A stretch of 64,000 bases of DNA, taken from Ophiodon elongatus (lineage: Eukaryota > Chordata > Actinopteri > Perciformes > Hexagrammidae). Position numbers and translations under genes: made by a program. The notes under the pieces are model-generated. The model saw nothing but the letters and a program-made list of their open reading frames with translations. It was not told the DNA's origin and made no database searches. Positions within the stretch are counted from its first letter, which is position 1; each line of letters starts with the position of its first letter. The DNA lies in the NCBI GenBank assembly GCA_016806645.1, contig JACSYO010002006.1, positions 993,501 to 1,057,500 on the forward strand, given 5' to 3'. Below are positions 36,401 through 49,439 of the stretch, piece after piece.

Positions 36401-37589
36401 ATGGGATCAAAACACAAACACACATGCGATTGGTCATCAAGGCTCCTACTGGCTGCCGACATTGTTTATACATGCAGATTGAAGGAGCAACATTCAGATG
36501 CTGCTCTGCGCTGGCACCCTGGGCAGAGTGGCATAATTAAATGAATTGACTAAAAGGGATGCGATGAATATCCCAACACAGTTTCAGGTCGGCCTCGCTC
36601 ACAAATTAAAGCCAGGGGCCATGGAGGGTAAACAGGAATTTATCTGGAGCGAGAAAGCCGAAGAATACTTTTCTATTTTCTGCGTCCGTGATATTCGCTC
36701 TCATTAACTTTGATTCAATTCTGTCAGAAATCAACATGCCTTCTTGGTTTACCTTCCAATTTAAGCAAAAAAATTGCATCTGTTATGTTTCAATTTTTTT
36801 TTTATATTGAAAAAAAAAGAAAGAAAATAGTTAATTGATTCAATTGCAATGTGCACGGTTATATAAGAAGACACGTGTGACCGACGCTCTGCGGTCTCGC
36901 CTCCTTTTCACACACGCGGGTATACAATGCTATGCATAAACAAACATAAACACAACAATTACAATTTGCAAAACAAACGACACACGTAAACACTTTTTTC
37001 TTTTCGCTGCAAACGCACAAAACAAACGTACCTGAGTGCTAAAACTAGAGGCTAATTAAGTGACAGACAACAGCCCGCGAGGGAGGCATATTCCCATCAC
37101 CTATTGCATCAGAACAGCAGCAGCATTATAGTGTAGAAGCTTCGTGAGCCACTTGTTGTCAACGTGTCTTTTGAAATATGAAAAGAAAATGCTTCCTCTT
37201 TAAATCTATTTTTACTCTAGAGAAGGACTTAAGGGATGTGAAGTCATCCTTGTAGATATGTCACAGGAAGCATTATGAAAGAAGAATAAGTGGTAGCAGA
37301 CAGGCTCTTTCATGTATAACATAATCGGTGTACAATGTGTTTTTTTATCTGATATCCCTCAGATAACACCTTCTCAGTAAGTGGCCGATTCTGTTGAACT
37401 GGGCCCCTGTACCGACTGTTAGAGAGGCAACATACAGTATCTAGGCAGCACAGCCCTCAGTTGTACTCGTGTAGTAGTAATAAAACATTTAATAATCATT
37501 TCTCCGCAAATGTGACAATATTTTGCAAGAAGAAGCATTATTCTTTCAACACGAGTAAGAGTCCACAGACTCTGTGAGGCTGTACAGAG
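33453..37589. other. Noncoding; a few possible conserved patches
   Basis: Long gene-free stretch with a short CA tract at 33856-33884 and (CCA)n at 34529-34551. Repeat-poor patches with homeodomain cores occur near 34560-34620 and 36535-36760 (ggcataattaaatgaattga, cacaaattaaagccagg). All open frames are short and without domains. Confidence 0.35.
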
Positions 37590-38400
37590 GCACAGTGTTG
37601 CTTGGAGCTAAATGCTAACGTCACCTTCGCGGACAGTGCTAACGTGCTGATGTTTAGCGTGTAATATTCACAATGTTTATTATCTTACTTAAGCATGCTA
37701 GCATTAGCTAATTGACCCCTTTGCTAAGTCCCATCTCCAAAGCGCAGACTGGCCAATCATAGCGTAGCATTGGGTCAGACAACTATCCGTCTCTGCTTCA
37801 CAGTCTCTCATGCAACGATTTCAGATTTTTCTCATTTTCAGGCTGCTTTAGTGAATTTGGAGCTAGTCTGAGTTAAACGTTTTGTAATAATGATACCAGT
37901 TACCCGGAAAGGTTGGAAGGAGATATACATTTCTCAAACGTTACGTCTCCACGTAAAAACCTGTGGCGCTAAAGTTAGCAGAGTATGTCATCATTAACTA
38001 GCGTTAGCACATCTGTGCTACGCTTGCTACTGAAGGTATACTGCTGTATCAGTTTGACATCCTGTATACATTGTTCAAACACATATTGTAGACCCTATAA
38101 TATTGGGTCTAAAAATGTGATCATATTTTTTTCAGGGAGTGCAGTTAGTGACAGTGTGGGCTCGATTGTAGAAGATATTTAACAAAAAAAGAAAATATGT
38201 CCACCTTATGGTGGCGCTAGAGGAAAGGTTAGAAGGTTTCACCCTCTGAAGACCATGAATGTTAAAAAAAAAAAAAAAATCATGGCAAACTATCAATTTA
38301 ATTATTATTTCAGTCTGGACACAAGTGGTGAACCGACCAACCAACAGACATCGACATCCCTAGAGCCATTGCTGGTTGCATGGATAGAAATTTCATAATT
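37590..38400 (+). repeat. Teleost interspersed repeat, interrupted copy
   Basis: The left part has gctaaatgctaacgtcacc, gctaacgtgctgatgtttag and catgctagcattagctaatt. The right part has gtggcgctagagg and tttcagtctggac, then the gtggtgaaccgaccaacc, agacatcgacatccctagag and ccattgctgg words. These left and right ends belong to one abundant fish repeat. The middle (about 37735-38170) does not fit it and is probably an insertion or a second old element. No coding capacity. Confidence 0.6.
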
Positions 38401-38559
38401 TCTATGTTAATAAATGATACCACATTTAACCTGTATTAAATGCCTTAAAATGCCTTTTAAATGAGCATGGAAACGTACACTATAGTTGCATGAGACAAAG
38501 ACAGAAACGGGAAGCAATGTGGAACGAGACACATGACAAACCGGTTGCCGGAATAATGT
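38401..38559. other. Noncoding spacer
   Basis: Unique sequence without features. Confidence 0.4.
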
Positions 38560-39200
38560 TCTTGCTATCTGAAGAGCTCCTTAGTCCAATTCCATCTAAT
38601 TAATTCACTTCATTAAATCAAATGTGGTGAAATCATTGTGAAGGGGCTTGCATGAAAAAATGGGATTAGCTTGCGGGTGACACCTCGCATCTTGACACCG
38701 GGCCAGCTACACACTTCAACCTTACGGTGGCTGTAGCAACACAAAGTGACCAAACACAACAGTGTGTTCTGGGGTCTGATTGATAATGACCCCTTCTGTG
38801 GGGGTAAACAGGTGCTCAGTCTGTAGCTGGGAGAAAAAAAATAGCAGAGCAATTCAACACTCCCCATCTCCATGCTCCGAGAGAAAATAAATTTGCATTG
38901 TGGGCCCAATGATGGCTGTGTTTTGTGATGTAAATGCTCTTGAGCATAGACATGCATCTAATTCCAACGAGCAAATTGTCCAATTCCAATGCTCTTACAG
39001 TTTTGCATAACCGGTTGATTCAGAGACCATCTGTATTAGAAATGCTTCAGAGTGCTCAGATGAAGACACACTCGAAGCACTTCTGGATTACTGTCTATTG
39101 TTCAAGCCGTGCACTTCTCCCTATACCCAACCTGGGTGTAGAGGTGCAGAAACGCAACTCGCTATTGCACATCCCCGTGCTAGACTTCTGAGCCCCCATA
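38560..39200. other. Strong candidate conserved enhancer block
   Basis: Repeat-free over about 600 bases with ccatctaattaattcacttc near 38592, aataaatttgcattgtgggc near 38885 and tccaattccaatgctcttac near 38979. Dense CAATT, TAATTA and ATTGT words. No credible frame. I infer one or two cis-regulatory elements, conservation untested. Confidence 0.33.
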
Positions 39201-41241
39201 CTGCAAGTGTCCCATTAACAGTTCCTCTAGGAGATTGTCGAGATTGACTCTCAAAAAGCTTCCCTTTGTGCTTCTAATGAGTGGCGCTTTTGTTGACTTT
39301 GCGAGGAAGGTATACCACAAGACTGAGCGGGGCAATCAGAACAATCAAGCGCCCACACGGAATTAGGAAGCGGAAGAAAAAGCTTTCGATAAAAGGAATC
39401 AAATATTGTGCACAGGCCTCGTCACAATCAAAAGAAGAAATTCAATCAGACAGGATATGGAAAAATAAAAGAAACAATTTTAAGCGTGCACGGGTCTGAC
39501 CAGAGGGTTGTTGTGTATAACGTTAGACTGAAGAGGCCGGTAACGACTCTGTTGTGCATTAGGCATGCCTCTTATTGGCGAACAGGGCCCCTGCATGTCA
39601 GGCAGAGGTGGGGCACTGTCCCTCGAGTCCACTATCACAGCAGGTTAACCTGGCACTGCTTTTCTAAGGACTGATTGCCAGGCCCCCCCGCAGCTCGAGG
39701 TAAACTGACAATTTTCCATCAGCAGGGAACATGGCTTTATTAGTAAAAGTAGGGGGGATGGTGGGAGGTAAGAGGGAAAAGTGAAATCAAGTTCACAGAG
39801 TCGCCGTAATGTAGGAGAGCAATAAAGTGCAGAGCTTAATCCTAAAGGTAATTATTATGTCAGCATCAAATGTGAAACAATGGGTATTAAAGTTGTTGCA
39901 GAAGATTCAATACATGCAACCTTTAAGCAAGAAAATAAAAATGTAACTGACAATAAGGCATCCGGCTTCAACACAGCTTTCGTAAAGATTTTCTTTTCTT
40001 TTTTCGGAGGAATTTTGCAAATAAGCTCTAGGGTATCTTTCATAGCAGTCAGATGAGACCGCAAAAGACAAGTCTGCATCTAAAGACTTACTTTATTGTC
40101 GAGCGGGATCTCATCTTGAGTTGACTTTCTGACAGGTGGGGAAAACATTCACCTGAATAAAAGCTGCAGCCCTTGTATCAGAGATGAGATAGACTCAGAA
40201 ACAGCAAATCAATATCATCCCCGGGCTGCATGTGAATTTAGAAGGGGCCAACTCAGGCAAAGATATTACATTTCTCAACAAAACACCAGTAAATCTACAA
40301 ACAAACACAAGGCCATGAAGCTATCTGGGTAAATAAAAAAAAGAGAACAACTTAGAGGGCATACAAGCGGTGCCTTATGGTTTTCAAGGTCTCCATTTGT
40401 TTTTCCGTGTTCCACTGTCAGGTACGGGGAGAGGAGATAGCAGTGGAGAGAATGGTGAGCCGTAGAGGGTTAAAAGGCCATGGCTGGGATTATAGCACAA
40501 GTAAGGACCCCATACTGTGGCCTGACATGCCTACCAGCTTACAGTGCATTTTTCTCTGACAATGCAGGGTCACACACGGTCGGAAAAGCATGAAATGTTT
40601 TCACACACGCGTTGAAAGACGGGTGAAGGCGCTTGACGAGCCTCCTTCCCAGAGGTTATCCGTTAGCGTTGCGCCTTTTTTTTTTTTTTTTTAATCAACA
40701 AAGTCACGTTACAAAGTCAAAAATCAAATTGTGGGAAAATCCTTTTTTGTATACGCTCGTGACGTGCGACCTCAAAGGACAACGCGCGTGTGGCACTTCG
40801 TTTCAGTTTCAGAAAACCATTGAAAACGTCCCAAAAAAAAGAAGAAAAAAAGCCCCAAAAGCACTCACTTTAAAATCATTGTGCACGACAACCATTATCC
40901 CCTCACTTTTAACGAGAGGCCGCGAGGACACGGCGAGGGCCGGGTGGTAGTTACTGATCAGCATGGGAGCCAGCTACCCCTGCCGCTGATGAACCCATCC
41001 GTCTGTCCGTCCACTCCACTCTCAGACATGTGCGAACATGCATAATCGTCATAATTCCACTCTTGCGCTGGGCTCTGTCACCTCAGCCACCTGATTAGGG
41101 CCTAAGTCCCAAAGGTATCAGTGTTAAAGCTCCAGTAATTCCACCCTTAGCTTCACACCCGCCCTGTCTATAGCCTTCCATTAAATATGGCATATCGGAG
41201 GCGGCGAGAGAGAGAGGGCTGTGTGTAGTGTTACAGCACAC
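39201..41241. other. Noncoding; possible conserved patches
   Basis: Repeat-poor patches near 39790-39900 (aaaggtaattattatgtcag) and 40190-40270. T run at 40677-40692. No gene signal. Confidence 0.35.
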
Positions 41242-41261
41242 GGGGGGGGGGGGGGGGGGGG
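41242..41261. repeat. Poly-G run of 20
   Basis: An uninterrupted run of twenty G. Such a run is prone to sequencing and assembly error, so the true length is uncertain. Confidence 0.9.
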
Positions 41262-43518
41262 CTGTTATTCTCAGTGAAGCTCTATGTGCATGTGACAAAA
41301 CGACATCAACGTCGCTCCCGGATGCAGCACAGGATTGTCTTTTATCAACAGCCCGCAACGACACTTTCCAAATTCTTAACACACGGGGGAATTTCTCATT
41401 CAATCTGGGTGCGTTTAAATGGCAAACTGTTTTCCCTTTCAAATAAACAAAAATCCAAATAGTATTTTTTTGTTTCCACCAGCCGTGAAAATATCTGTCG
41501 CAAGATTCCGCTCTTTTCATGTAATTCCCCATCCTCCTGCTTCACTGTAAGCGCCTGTCAACAGTGCGTCTGATTTACGTCTCAAGTGTTGGTGGGACGG
41601 GGGCTCCCGCATGGCACCCCTGGACCAGGAGGGAGGAGAGGGAGGGGGTTCCAGAGGGGCAAGCCTCAGTTCCCCCCCTCAACTCGGGAGACTCTAGGTG
41701 GGAAGTAAACTTAGCCGACACTCCTGAAGAGGGGCATCGCACACCCATCAACGCCTCCTTTGCAAGGTGAGCGGAGAAAACGGGAGATGGGAGGGGGATG
41801 TCAGTCTGCTGCGGAGCACCGAAAGCAGCCGCTGCGCACGGGGCGTTTTCTGGAGTCATGTTTATATTCATCTTCTGGAAGACAAATATGAATGCTTCAA
41901 ATATAACAAAAAATATGCATAAAACTGGCACTGAGAAGAGTAAAAATGTGTGCTACCCTGACACTTTTGTTTTTACCAGCCACGTAGACAGACATAACTA
42001 CCATCCATCATTTGTCTTTGGCCTTTAGCTATTGTGACTGGCCTTTCTCTGTGAATAAAAAATAAGGTCTTAAAACTTTCCCAAAATTAATTGCGACTTG
42101 TTTTTACCACTAAAGGTGCCTGTTTACGCTGAATACCTCACAAGCTAAGTGACGGGATCGTGTGCAAATACACTTTTGAATGTCTGCCCAAAGAAACTTT
42201 TATCAACATAAGCTTTTGTATTCCCAGGGGGAGGTTTAGTTTAGTTTGTTTGGTTTTACATTTCAGGGCCAAATGGCCGAGATTAAACTGGTGGTGGATG
42301 TAGGAGAAGTCACAGATTTGCACGACAACAGGCCATCAGGGCTGCCAAATTCAGCAAAATGTGCATTTGTTATTCAACCTAACCCACGGCACACTATGCC
42401 TGTAGATAAATGCATGCTAAATGTTTTGTTTTTTCATCATATACTATCCACTGGTATAGTCATATCAGGGTACCATCTTGAGGAGTGTTGCACAATGTAT
42501 AACACTGCCATAACCTGTTAGATTGCTGGCAAAGAAATCGATCCCATCAATGGGAAATACACAAAAAACACCAGGATCCACCGTGCATCGGGCATTGACA
42601 TGTCAAGTGCTAACTGACTGCCAGTCAATACGCTCACTGACCAGAAAGGTCTCTCACTGTCAGGGGACTGCGAGGTACGAGGGAGGGAGAGAGAGAGAGT
42701 GAGAAACAAAAATTGGAGGTGAAAGTCAATCAAATTAGCTCCTTCCAGCCCACTAAACCTGAGAAACCAGAGGCTGGCAACCAGAGCATCTTCTGAGAGG
42801 ACTGACAACAATATCTATGGGGTGCAATCTGAGCGGCACCCTGCGGAGAAAAGGCTAGCACCGATGAAGCTGGAGAGAAAAGAAAAAAAAACTCTGACCT
42901 CTTCAGATTTCCCTGTCATATATAATACTCAGGAATATATCAAGAAGCACAATCAATAGCCTGTATCAATCTGGTGACCAAATGCTGGTTTTTGATGGGA
43001 ATGCTAAAAAAAAAAAAAAAAAGAAGAAGAAGAAGAAAAAAAGAAAAGTTGAGCGCCGCTGATTTGCATGTGACAAAGCCTCCACCAGTGTGCTATTTGT
43101 TTGTCTCTCCCCACGGTGAACGGAACCCTCTGGAGAGGAGCAGACAGTGGAAATGCTGTTAAGATCAGAGTGATAATGACTTACTGAGTGAGAGTCTGTA
43201 TCGCGGGGACCGCAACCGGTTTGATCCCTGTCCCCTTTCATTTCGGTCTCATTAGACGAAACCTGTGGAAGTCAGACAGCCTTTTACCACCGATGTGTTT
43301 TAAGACATTAAACATTCAACACAGTCGTGTCACAACACATCACAAATTGAATCATCTCAAAGCGAGGGGAGATTCGCTGGGAAAAACTCGACTGCTTTCT
43401 CCTTTAGAATGAGCTCGTGTTCGAGGGGCTGTCTTGTACGATTTCTTTTTTAGGGAGAAATCAATAAACGGCTTCTGAAAGGAAGGGAAAACAGAGCAGG
43501 TGACAGATGGCTGGGAGG

Positions 43519-43521
<3 letters not shown>
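41262..43521. other. Noncoding, nothing recognised
   Basis: Unique sequence with an A-rich/AAG tract at 43004-43046. Overlapping frames at 41564-41931 and 42518-42811 carry no domain. Confidence 0.4.
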
Positions 43522-43610
<89 letters not shown>

Positions 43611-43650
43611 CGTGTGTGTGTGTGTGCGCGTGTGTGCGTGCGTGTGTGTG
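43522..43650. repeat. Long (TG)n microsatellite
   Basis: About 42 perfect TG units, then TG/CG mixed units. One of the two longest dinucleotide tracts in the window. Confidence 0.95.
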
Positions 43651-44099
43651 TAGGGGGAGTAGTAGGGGGCACACTCAACTCATTCCCGTGTCATGTCATA
43701 TAAATCTGTTTGAATATGAGCGGTGACTCGTGTTTTCTGATCACTCTCCGGTTGAATGTGAGTGACAGCAGAAGGGAGTGTGTGCTCACACCTGGGTTCA
43801 CTGGCATGAACAGTTGAACAAAGAGCAGCGCTTGTGAAACTTTCCCTGATGTGTCACAATGTATTTTCAGACGGGAGAGATCAACAAGGGATGGGGGGTC
43901 GGGGGGGCTGATTTGCGGATTGCGTTTTTCACATCTCTGTAAGCGTTGCGTTGTCACTGTCAGAGAAAAACGAATCAGATGCCGTTCACTATTAAGAAGC
44001 TGCGCCACAACAATCACAAACGGGCTTCTTTTAATATCCACGGCATCTTTTTGAATTAAGACATTGGCCAACGTCTCACGGACGGTAAATGTTGGGCCG
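43651..44099. other. Noncoding, nothing recognised
   Basis: Unique sequence. The 137-codon minus-strand frame at 43691-44104 has no domain and no splice context. Confidence 0.4.
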
Positions 44100-44640
44100 T
44101 TCACCAGATCACATTTTTCCCAGACAAGACAGAATGAGCCAATAACGTGTCAAAGTATCGTGGCAGGTCGCGAAATAGTCACGAAATGTAGTCTATTGGC
44201 TTCCTGTACAGGGACACCAACTGTCTGTTTGTTTTTTTCCGTGTCGCTCGGGACAAAATGAATGCCAATGGAAAGTCACTTAGGATCCTTTTCGTGGTGG
44301 ACACACAATGAAATGCATCCATGTGACCTAAAACAGTCAAAGTAAGTGACGTAGCGTTTGAAAGGAAGATGGATGGGTCCAACAAACAAAGGACTTTAAA
44401 CCACGAGACCGGTGTTTGACATCACGTTGTCGTTTTACGGTTGTGGTTTTGTTGCCTACAACTAACGTTCGGGACAGCTTTCCTAAACCTAATGATGTGG
44501 TTTTGTCGCCTAAACCAAACTGTACGTAGTTATTTGAAGCCCAACTATGATGTATTTCCAAAACCTAAGTGGTTTTGTAGCCTAAACCCTAACATTTTCG
44601 TTTTTAACATAATGTCGTCTTGCACGCTGATGCTAAAGCA
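44100..44640 (-). mobile_element. Antisense copy of the minisatellite-bearing element
   Basis: On the minus strand it reads ggtttaggcgacaaaaccac, gtaggcaacaaaaccac and tttaggaaa units followed by gtttgttggacccatcca, a word also present at 24515-24532 on the plus strand. The interval parallels the 23157-24680 element in reverse orientation but with only two or three core units. Boundaries approximate. Confidence 0.55.
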
Positions 44641-45209
44641 GCACTCTGTATCGTGGTCCTCCACCACGTCTGACCCATGCTAACTCGGTCCTGATTGGGC
44701 CTCTCGAACTTGACTCCGAGCTGGGCCTGCCGTCGGTCTGGTTCCAGCTGGTGGTCCTAATGACGAAGAACGTACGGCAAACTTTTCCAGCACGAGCGCT
44801 CAAAATATGAAATGCAAAAATGGCCAAGAGGTATGTTCCATTACTTGGCAGCACAGACCCTATAAAACATTTTTTAAAACACATACTCACACACAAACAC
44901 ACCGCCCAGTCACCTCTCTGCAGCGTGTCCCCCAGGGCACAGCTCTGGTCTGTTTGAAGATCAAAGCAGCTGGGCTAAAACAGCATGTTTACAGGTGTTG
45001 GGGAAATTGAAAATGTCCTCGGCTGAGCGTGGTTTTCCAATGGAAGAGGAAGTCTTGACAAGTAATGACAAGTCTGTTTTTATTCACAGCACCTGCACCC
45101 TCACAGCGACTTGTCCCAGATACAGTATGCGTGGACACAAAGATGTGCAAAAAAAAACTGTGAAGACATTTCTTTTTGTCTTTTTTAAATCCAAGCGATG
45201 CCATTAGCC

Positions 45210-45211
<2 letters not shown>
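44641..45211. other. Noncoding, nothing recognised
   Basis: Unique sequence without recognisable features. Confidence 0.4.

Positions 45212-45273
<62 letters not shown>
45212..45273. repeat. (TG)n microsatellite
   Basis: About 31 perfect TG units. Confidence 0.95.
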
Positions 45274-45274
<1 letters not shown>

Positions 45275-47754
45275 CCGGTCGGTTTTGTGTTCGGCTTTCC
45301 AGATAATTGGTCTTTGATGGTACACCTGCTCCTGTCTGGAGGAGCCTTGGCTGCAGCAGCAAAGAGTTACCTGAAAAACGCCTCGCATTAACAGCACATT
45401 ACCCATTGTGGCGAATACAGAGAGTTGGCAAGGTGTTGTGTCGGAGCCATATTGAGAACCTCGCTGCAAAAGCAACAGCAGGGGAGGATGCTGAGTTTGT
45501 GAGGGATTAGTTGAATTCTAACACTTTTTTTGGGTGGGGGGACCACAACAATGAGCACACCTCAGTCAAGCTGGAGTATGTCATTTACTCTGCACCGCTC
45601 CACTTTGTGTTCCTCTGTGTGCATGAGAGGACCAGTCATGCCAAGCTTTTCTGCATGAAAGGGAGAGTGTTAAGCTTTTTGAGGCTATTTGTGCTTCTGA
45701 CTCTGTAGTGTTTGTGTCCGATGGGAGGCGCCTGCGCCAGCTTCCTTAAAAGGAGTAGGGGGTTTTGTTTGTTTCTCCGCCGTGCCAGGAGAAGTGACAG
45801 CCATTCCGGCTCTTTCACAGAAAACACATTCATCTGTGTGAGAAAAGGCGGCCGCTGAACTCAGATGAAAGGCCGCGGGGGCTGCGCTTGCACAGGAAGG
45901 CAGACTGTACATCGACTTCAGTACAAACACAACACAGGCCATGTCACAGACGGACGGACAGACAGACAGAGGGAGGGAGATCCAGACAGAGAGATAAGGG
46001 AGGGGCGAAAGAAGGAAAGAAAGAAAGAGAGATTACTTTCCTCCAAGAAACAGAAGCTCACAATGCATTTAAGAAAGAAAGGGGTTGTCGTTATACACTG
46101 AACTGAAGTTAATATGTTGTTATTTTAATTGTATATCTATTTCACTTAGTAATAGGCCATACCATACTGGTCTACTGAACTGACCTCTCTATTAACTGCT
46201 GGGTTAGAGACACACAGAGAGAGATATCATTATTATTATTATAAAGGCCATGTCACTAACAGCCTCCTTTATGCACACATCAAAATAAAGCAGCCACTTT
46301 AATTCATATCAGGCCATAAAAATCAACATTTTATTTTAGGTTTCTGTAGAAACTACATGGTAAAGAAAACAGCTGTATTATGCCTATACCATTTTATTGT
46401 ATTTTTTTATTTATTCATTTAATCAGTTGACTATTTATAAGTAATATGATTTTAACATTGTTGAGTAGTTGTTTTTTTAATATTCTGTAAAGTGTATTGT
46501 AAATCCCTTTAGGGTGAGCAGGCCCGCTGTATGAGAGGGCTGCTCCTGTGACTATAACAAAGGCCGGCGAACGGACACATTCATTTCATTTCAGCAGTTC
46601 CAATTCAATTAGAGGATATGGCGTTTGTTTTAAAGATATGGCGTTTGTTTTAAAAAGTTTTCTCTCAAAACACGGCGGCCGACAAAAACTCTTCACGAGC
46701 GCCTCAGTTCTTTCTACCGAGGAGGCCCGTTCGGGAAGCATCACATCGAGAAACGAATTAGGTCCAAAGGATACGAACCGCAAGTGTCGAAACGAGGCAG
46801 CTTTTTTTTTTTTTTTTTTGAGCTTTTTTTTTTTTTATTTTATTATTCCATAATTTAAATGTGGGTATTGATAGGTTTCACGACGACTCAGTCATTCATA
46901 AGAAAAAAAAGAGCAGCGTCTCGTCTGAAAACACGGAGCGTCTTACTCCACGTGGGATTTCCTCCACGTGAATGAGGACAAAGCGCGTTCAGGGGAAACA
47001 GGCGCAACTTTTAGGTGCAATATTTATTTCATTATTTATGGCATCTGATCTTTTTTTTAAGGGGTAAAATTTGCTGTGGACTTGGGAACAATTAATTTTG
47101 GCATTTACGAAAGTGTGCGTTTGCTCAAAAAAGAAAGTAATGATTATAAAATAAATCTCGTTGATGGTTCGTTGTCGTTATGATACACTTATAGCACAGG
47201 CCATGTATTTATTTATTTATCTCTTCATTTATTCATTAATTTGCATTGTAATAATTATTGTATTATGTAATTATACCTACAGACATTTTTGTATTATTAT
47301 TTTACAACACTTCCTTAACATTATTAAAGCTGTCTGTTATTTTAAGGACCAGTAAGTCACTTTTTAGTACCTAAATGCTGCGCACCATCACGGCCTCCGT
47401 GTGCGTCATATCGCTTCGTCCAGTCAGTCTCGTGGCTGTCTAGAAAAAGGTCAAACCTGTGTCACCGGGCTTCATTACCAAACATAAAACAACCAAAATA
47501 TTTGCTTTTAACAAACACAAGAGGGGGATAGAAAAAAAATAATTATGCCCTCCATAGGATGATGAATTATGAATGACTGAGAGCAATTATCTATGATGAG
47601 GTGAGTTAGGCTGCTGCTGTAGTTTTATATCTCCAACCATTAAACGTTGAAATCAGAAATATTTATGCAAAAACACAACATGTATTACGGTAATACATCA
47701 GTGTAGATTTTTTTCCCCAATGTGGCAAGAAAAACAAGTTAAGCGTGCGCAATT
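45274..47754. other. Noncoding; AT-rich, possible conserved patches
   Basis: Small GA/AAAG patch at 45955-46035, T-rich tract at 46801-46840, and an AT-rich region at 47000-47350. Repeat-poor patches near 46840-47150 and 47500-47680 could be regulatory. No gene signal. Confidence 0.35.
46615..46654. repeat. Exact 20-bp tandem duplication
   Basis: gatatggcgtttgttttaaa occurs twice in direct succession with no difference. Confidence 0.95.
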
Positions 47755-47825
47755 AGTGTGCGTGTGTGTGTTTGTGTGTGCACGCGCGCGCGTGTGCTTG
47801 AGTAAAAGAGAGAGAGGGAGAGAGA
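47755..47825. repeat. (TG)n/(CG)n and (GA)n low-complexity tract
   Basis: TG with cacgcgcgcgcg alternation, then GA units. Confidence 0.8.
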
Positions 47826-47896
47826 ATGGAAGCGAACACACAAACACGCCGATGCTTCACACCGAGCCAACCACGTTCACCTGAATTGACTGACAG

Positions 47897-47950
47897 GTGC
47901 CGCGCGTTGCCGCGCGTTGCCGCGTGTTGCCGCGCTGCCGCGTGTTGCAC
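47897..47950. repeat. 10-bp GC-rich tandem repeat
   Basis: About five copies of a decamer around cgcgttgc, the later ones imperfect. Confidence 0.85.
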
Positions 47951-48235
47951 GCCAACAAGTAGAGCCTTAAGGACGCGCAAAGCGGCACCGATTTCATTTC
48001 ATTCCCCAGAGGCCTCCAGCCGCCGCGCGCTCCTCGCTGCGCCCTCTTCCTCAAACTCCAGACCTGCACCACAGCTGACACAGAAACTATCGGAGCTCGT
48101 GCAGCGGACGACCACTACCACACGAGCCTCATTTAAACAATGTTTGTCCCGAATATCGACACGCTGACCCCTTTGTCAACTGGTGTGTATAAAAAGAAAA
48201 CGTGTCCACCTCACAAGTCTGCGCCTCTTCCTCTT

Positions 48236-48239
<4 letters not shown>
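47951..48239. other. Noncoding, nothing recognised
   Basis: GC-richer unique spacer. Confidence 0.4.

Positions 48240-48312
<73 letters not shown>
48240..48312. repeat. (CT)n then (CA)n compound microsatellite
   Basis: About 27 CT units followed directly by about 8 CA units. Confidence 0.95.
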
Positions 48313-48740
48313 GTCACACACCAGCGGGGGCGCAGCACTCATCTTCACTGACATAAAGTTGTGTGAAATATTACAAATACATAATTTTTTTTCATTCTCA
48401 AATAATTTGCCCATGCTGCATTCAACGAATCCACCCGGTGTGCTGCTGCTAACTGCTAATGGATCGTTTGATTCAGGTATCCTACGTCATGAATCCACGT
48501 AAAGAAAATAAACAAATGAATGCAAAAAAAGAAATTTAAATCCCCATTTTCTCTTGTTGAACGAACCCGTCGTAAAGGGTGGGGCGTTAAAGAGAGGCAG
48601 GCTGCTCGGATCCTGCAAATAAATAAAAGAGGCATGAACTAGTTTAATTGTTATCATGTTATAAATAAAACATCACCCTCAAATGGACGTGAATAAAAAC
48701 GTAGAAGTTCCAGGCAGGTTGTCCTCTCCTTTACCCCGCC
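48313..48740. other. Noncoding, nothing recognised
   Basis: Unique AT-moderate sequence. Confidence 0.4.
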
Positions 48741-48847
48741 CCCCCCCTCTCCTCCTCCTCCTCCTCCTCCTCCTTCTCCTTCTCCTCCTCCTCCTCCTCC
48801 TCCTCCTCCTTCTCCTTCTCCTCCTCCTCCTCCTCCTTCTCCTCCTC
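48741..48847. repeat. (CCT)n polypyrimidine tract
   Basis: About 105 bases of CCT units with periodic TTCT interruptions. The poly-L and poly-G frames here are artefacts. Confidence 0.95.
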
Positions 48848-49439
48848 TGCGCTGCGGCCCGCGCGCAACCACGCCACTTCCAAACACGCTCATGCAGAAC
48901 GGTTCAAATTGCTCGCTGAACTTATTACATGACCTCGAAGATTTTCCACCTGAACTTTGGCCCGAGTCCAAGCGTGACTCCTGAAAAACTCCACCTATAC
49001 AGGCTACACGAGCTCCAGGGTCCGGCGAGAGGCAGGTTAGGGTGTGCGTGCGCGTGTGTGCGCGCGCGCTCTGAGAGTATTCTTACAGTAGCCTAACGTA
49101 CAAGGAGCTGTGAGAAGGAGAAGAAGAAAAAAAAAAGCTTCCTTCTTCGCGGATCAATATCGGCGCAGCTGGAGCCGAACAGGAACCGGCATCGACGCAG
49201 TGTGTGGAGCTGACCTTTCCCACTCCCCACAGGTCATGCCTTCCTCCAGGAGAGGTCACGGGCTGGCCGCTGGAGGGGCCGTTAGGAGGCCAACAAGCTG
49301 CACATGAACCAATATCTCACCCTGAGACAAGCTCATCTCAGTTTGCACACTTTTGCCAAAAAAAGAAGAAGTTTGCCCTCTTTTGATTGGCTGATGATGT
49401 GTATATACGTGAAATACAGATCCAGGAAACTTATTGAAA
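48848..49439. other. Noncoding, nothing recognised
   Basis: Unique sequence with a short (CG/TG) alternation at 49045-49070 and a (GAA)n patch at 49112-49135. Confidence 0.4.

Noticed and set aside
41575..41931. 118-codon minus-strand frame
   Set aside because: No domain, opposed by overlapping plus-strand frames, and flanked by no plausible exon partners.
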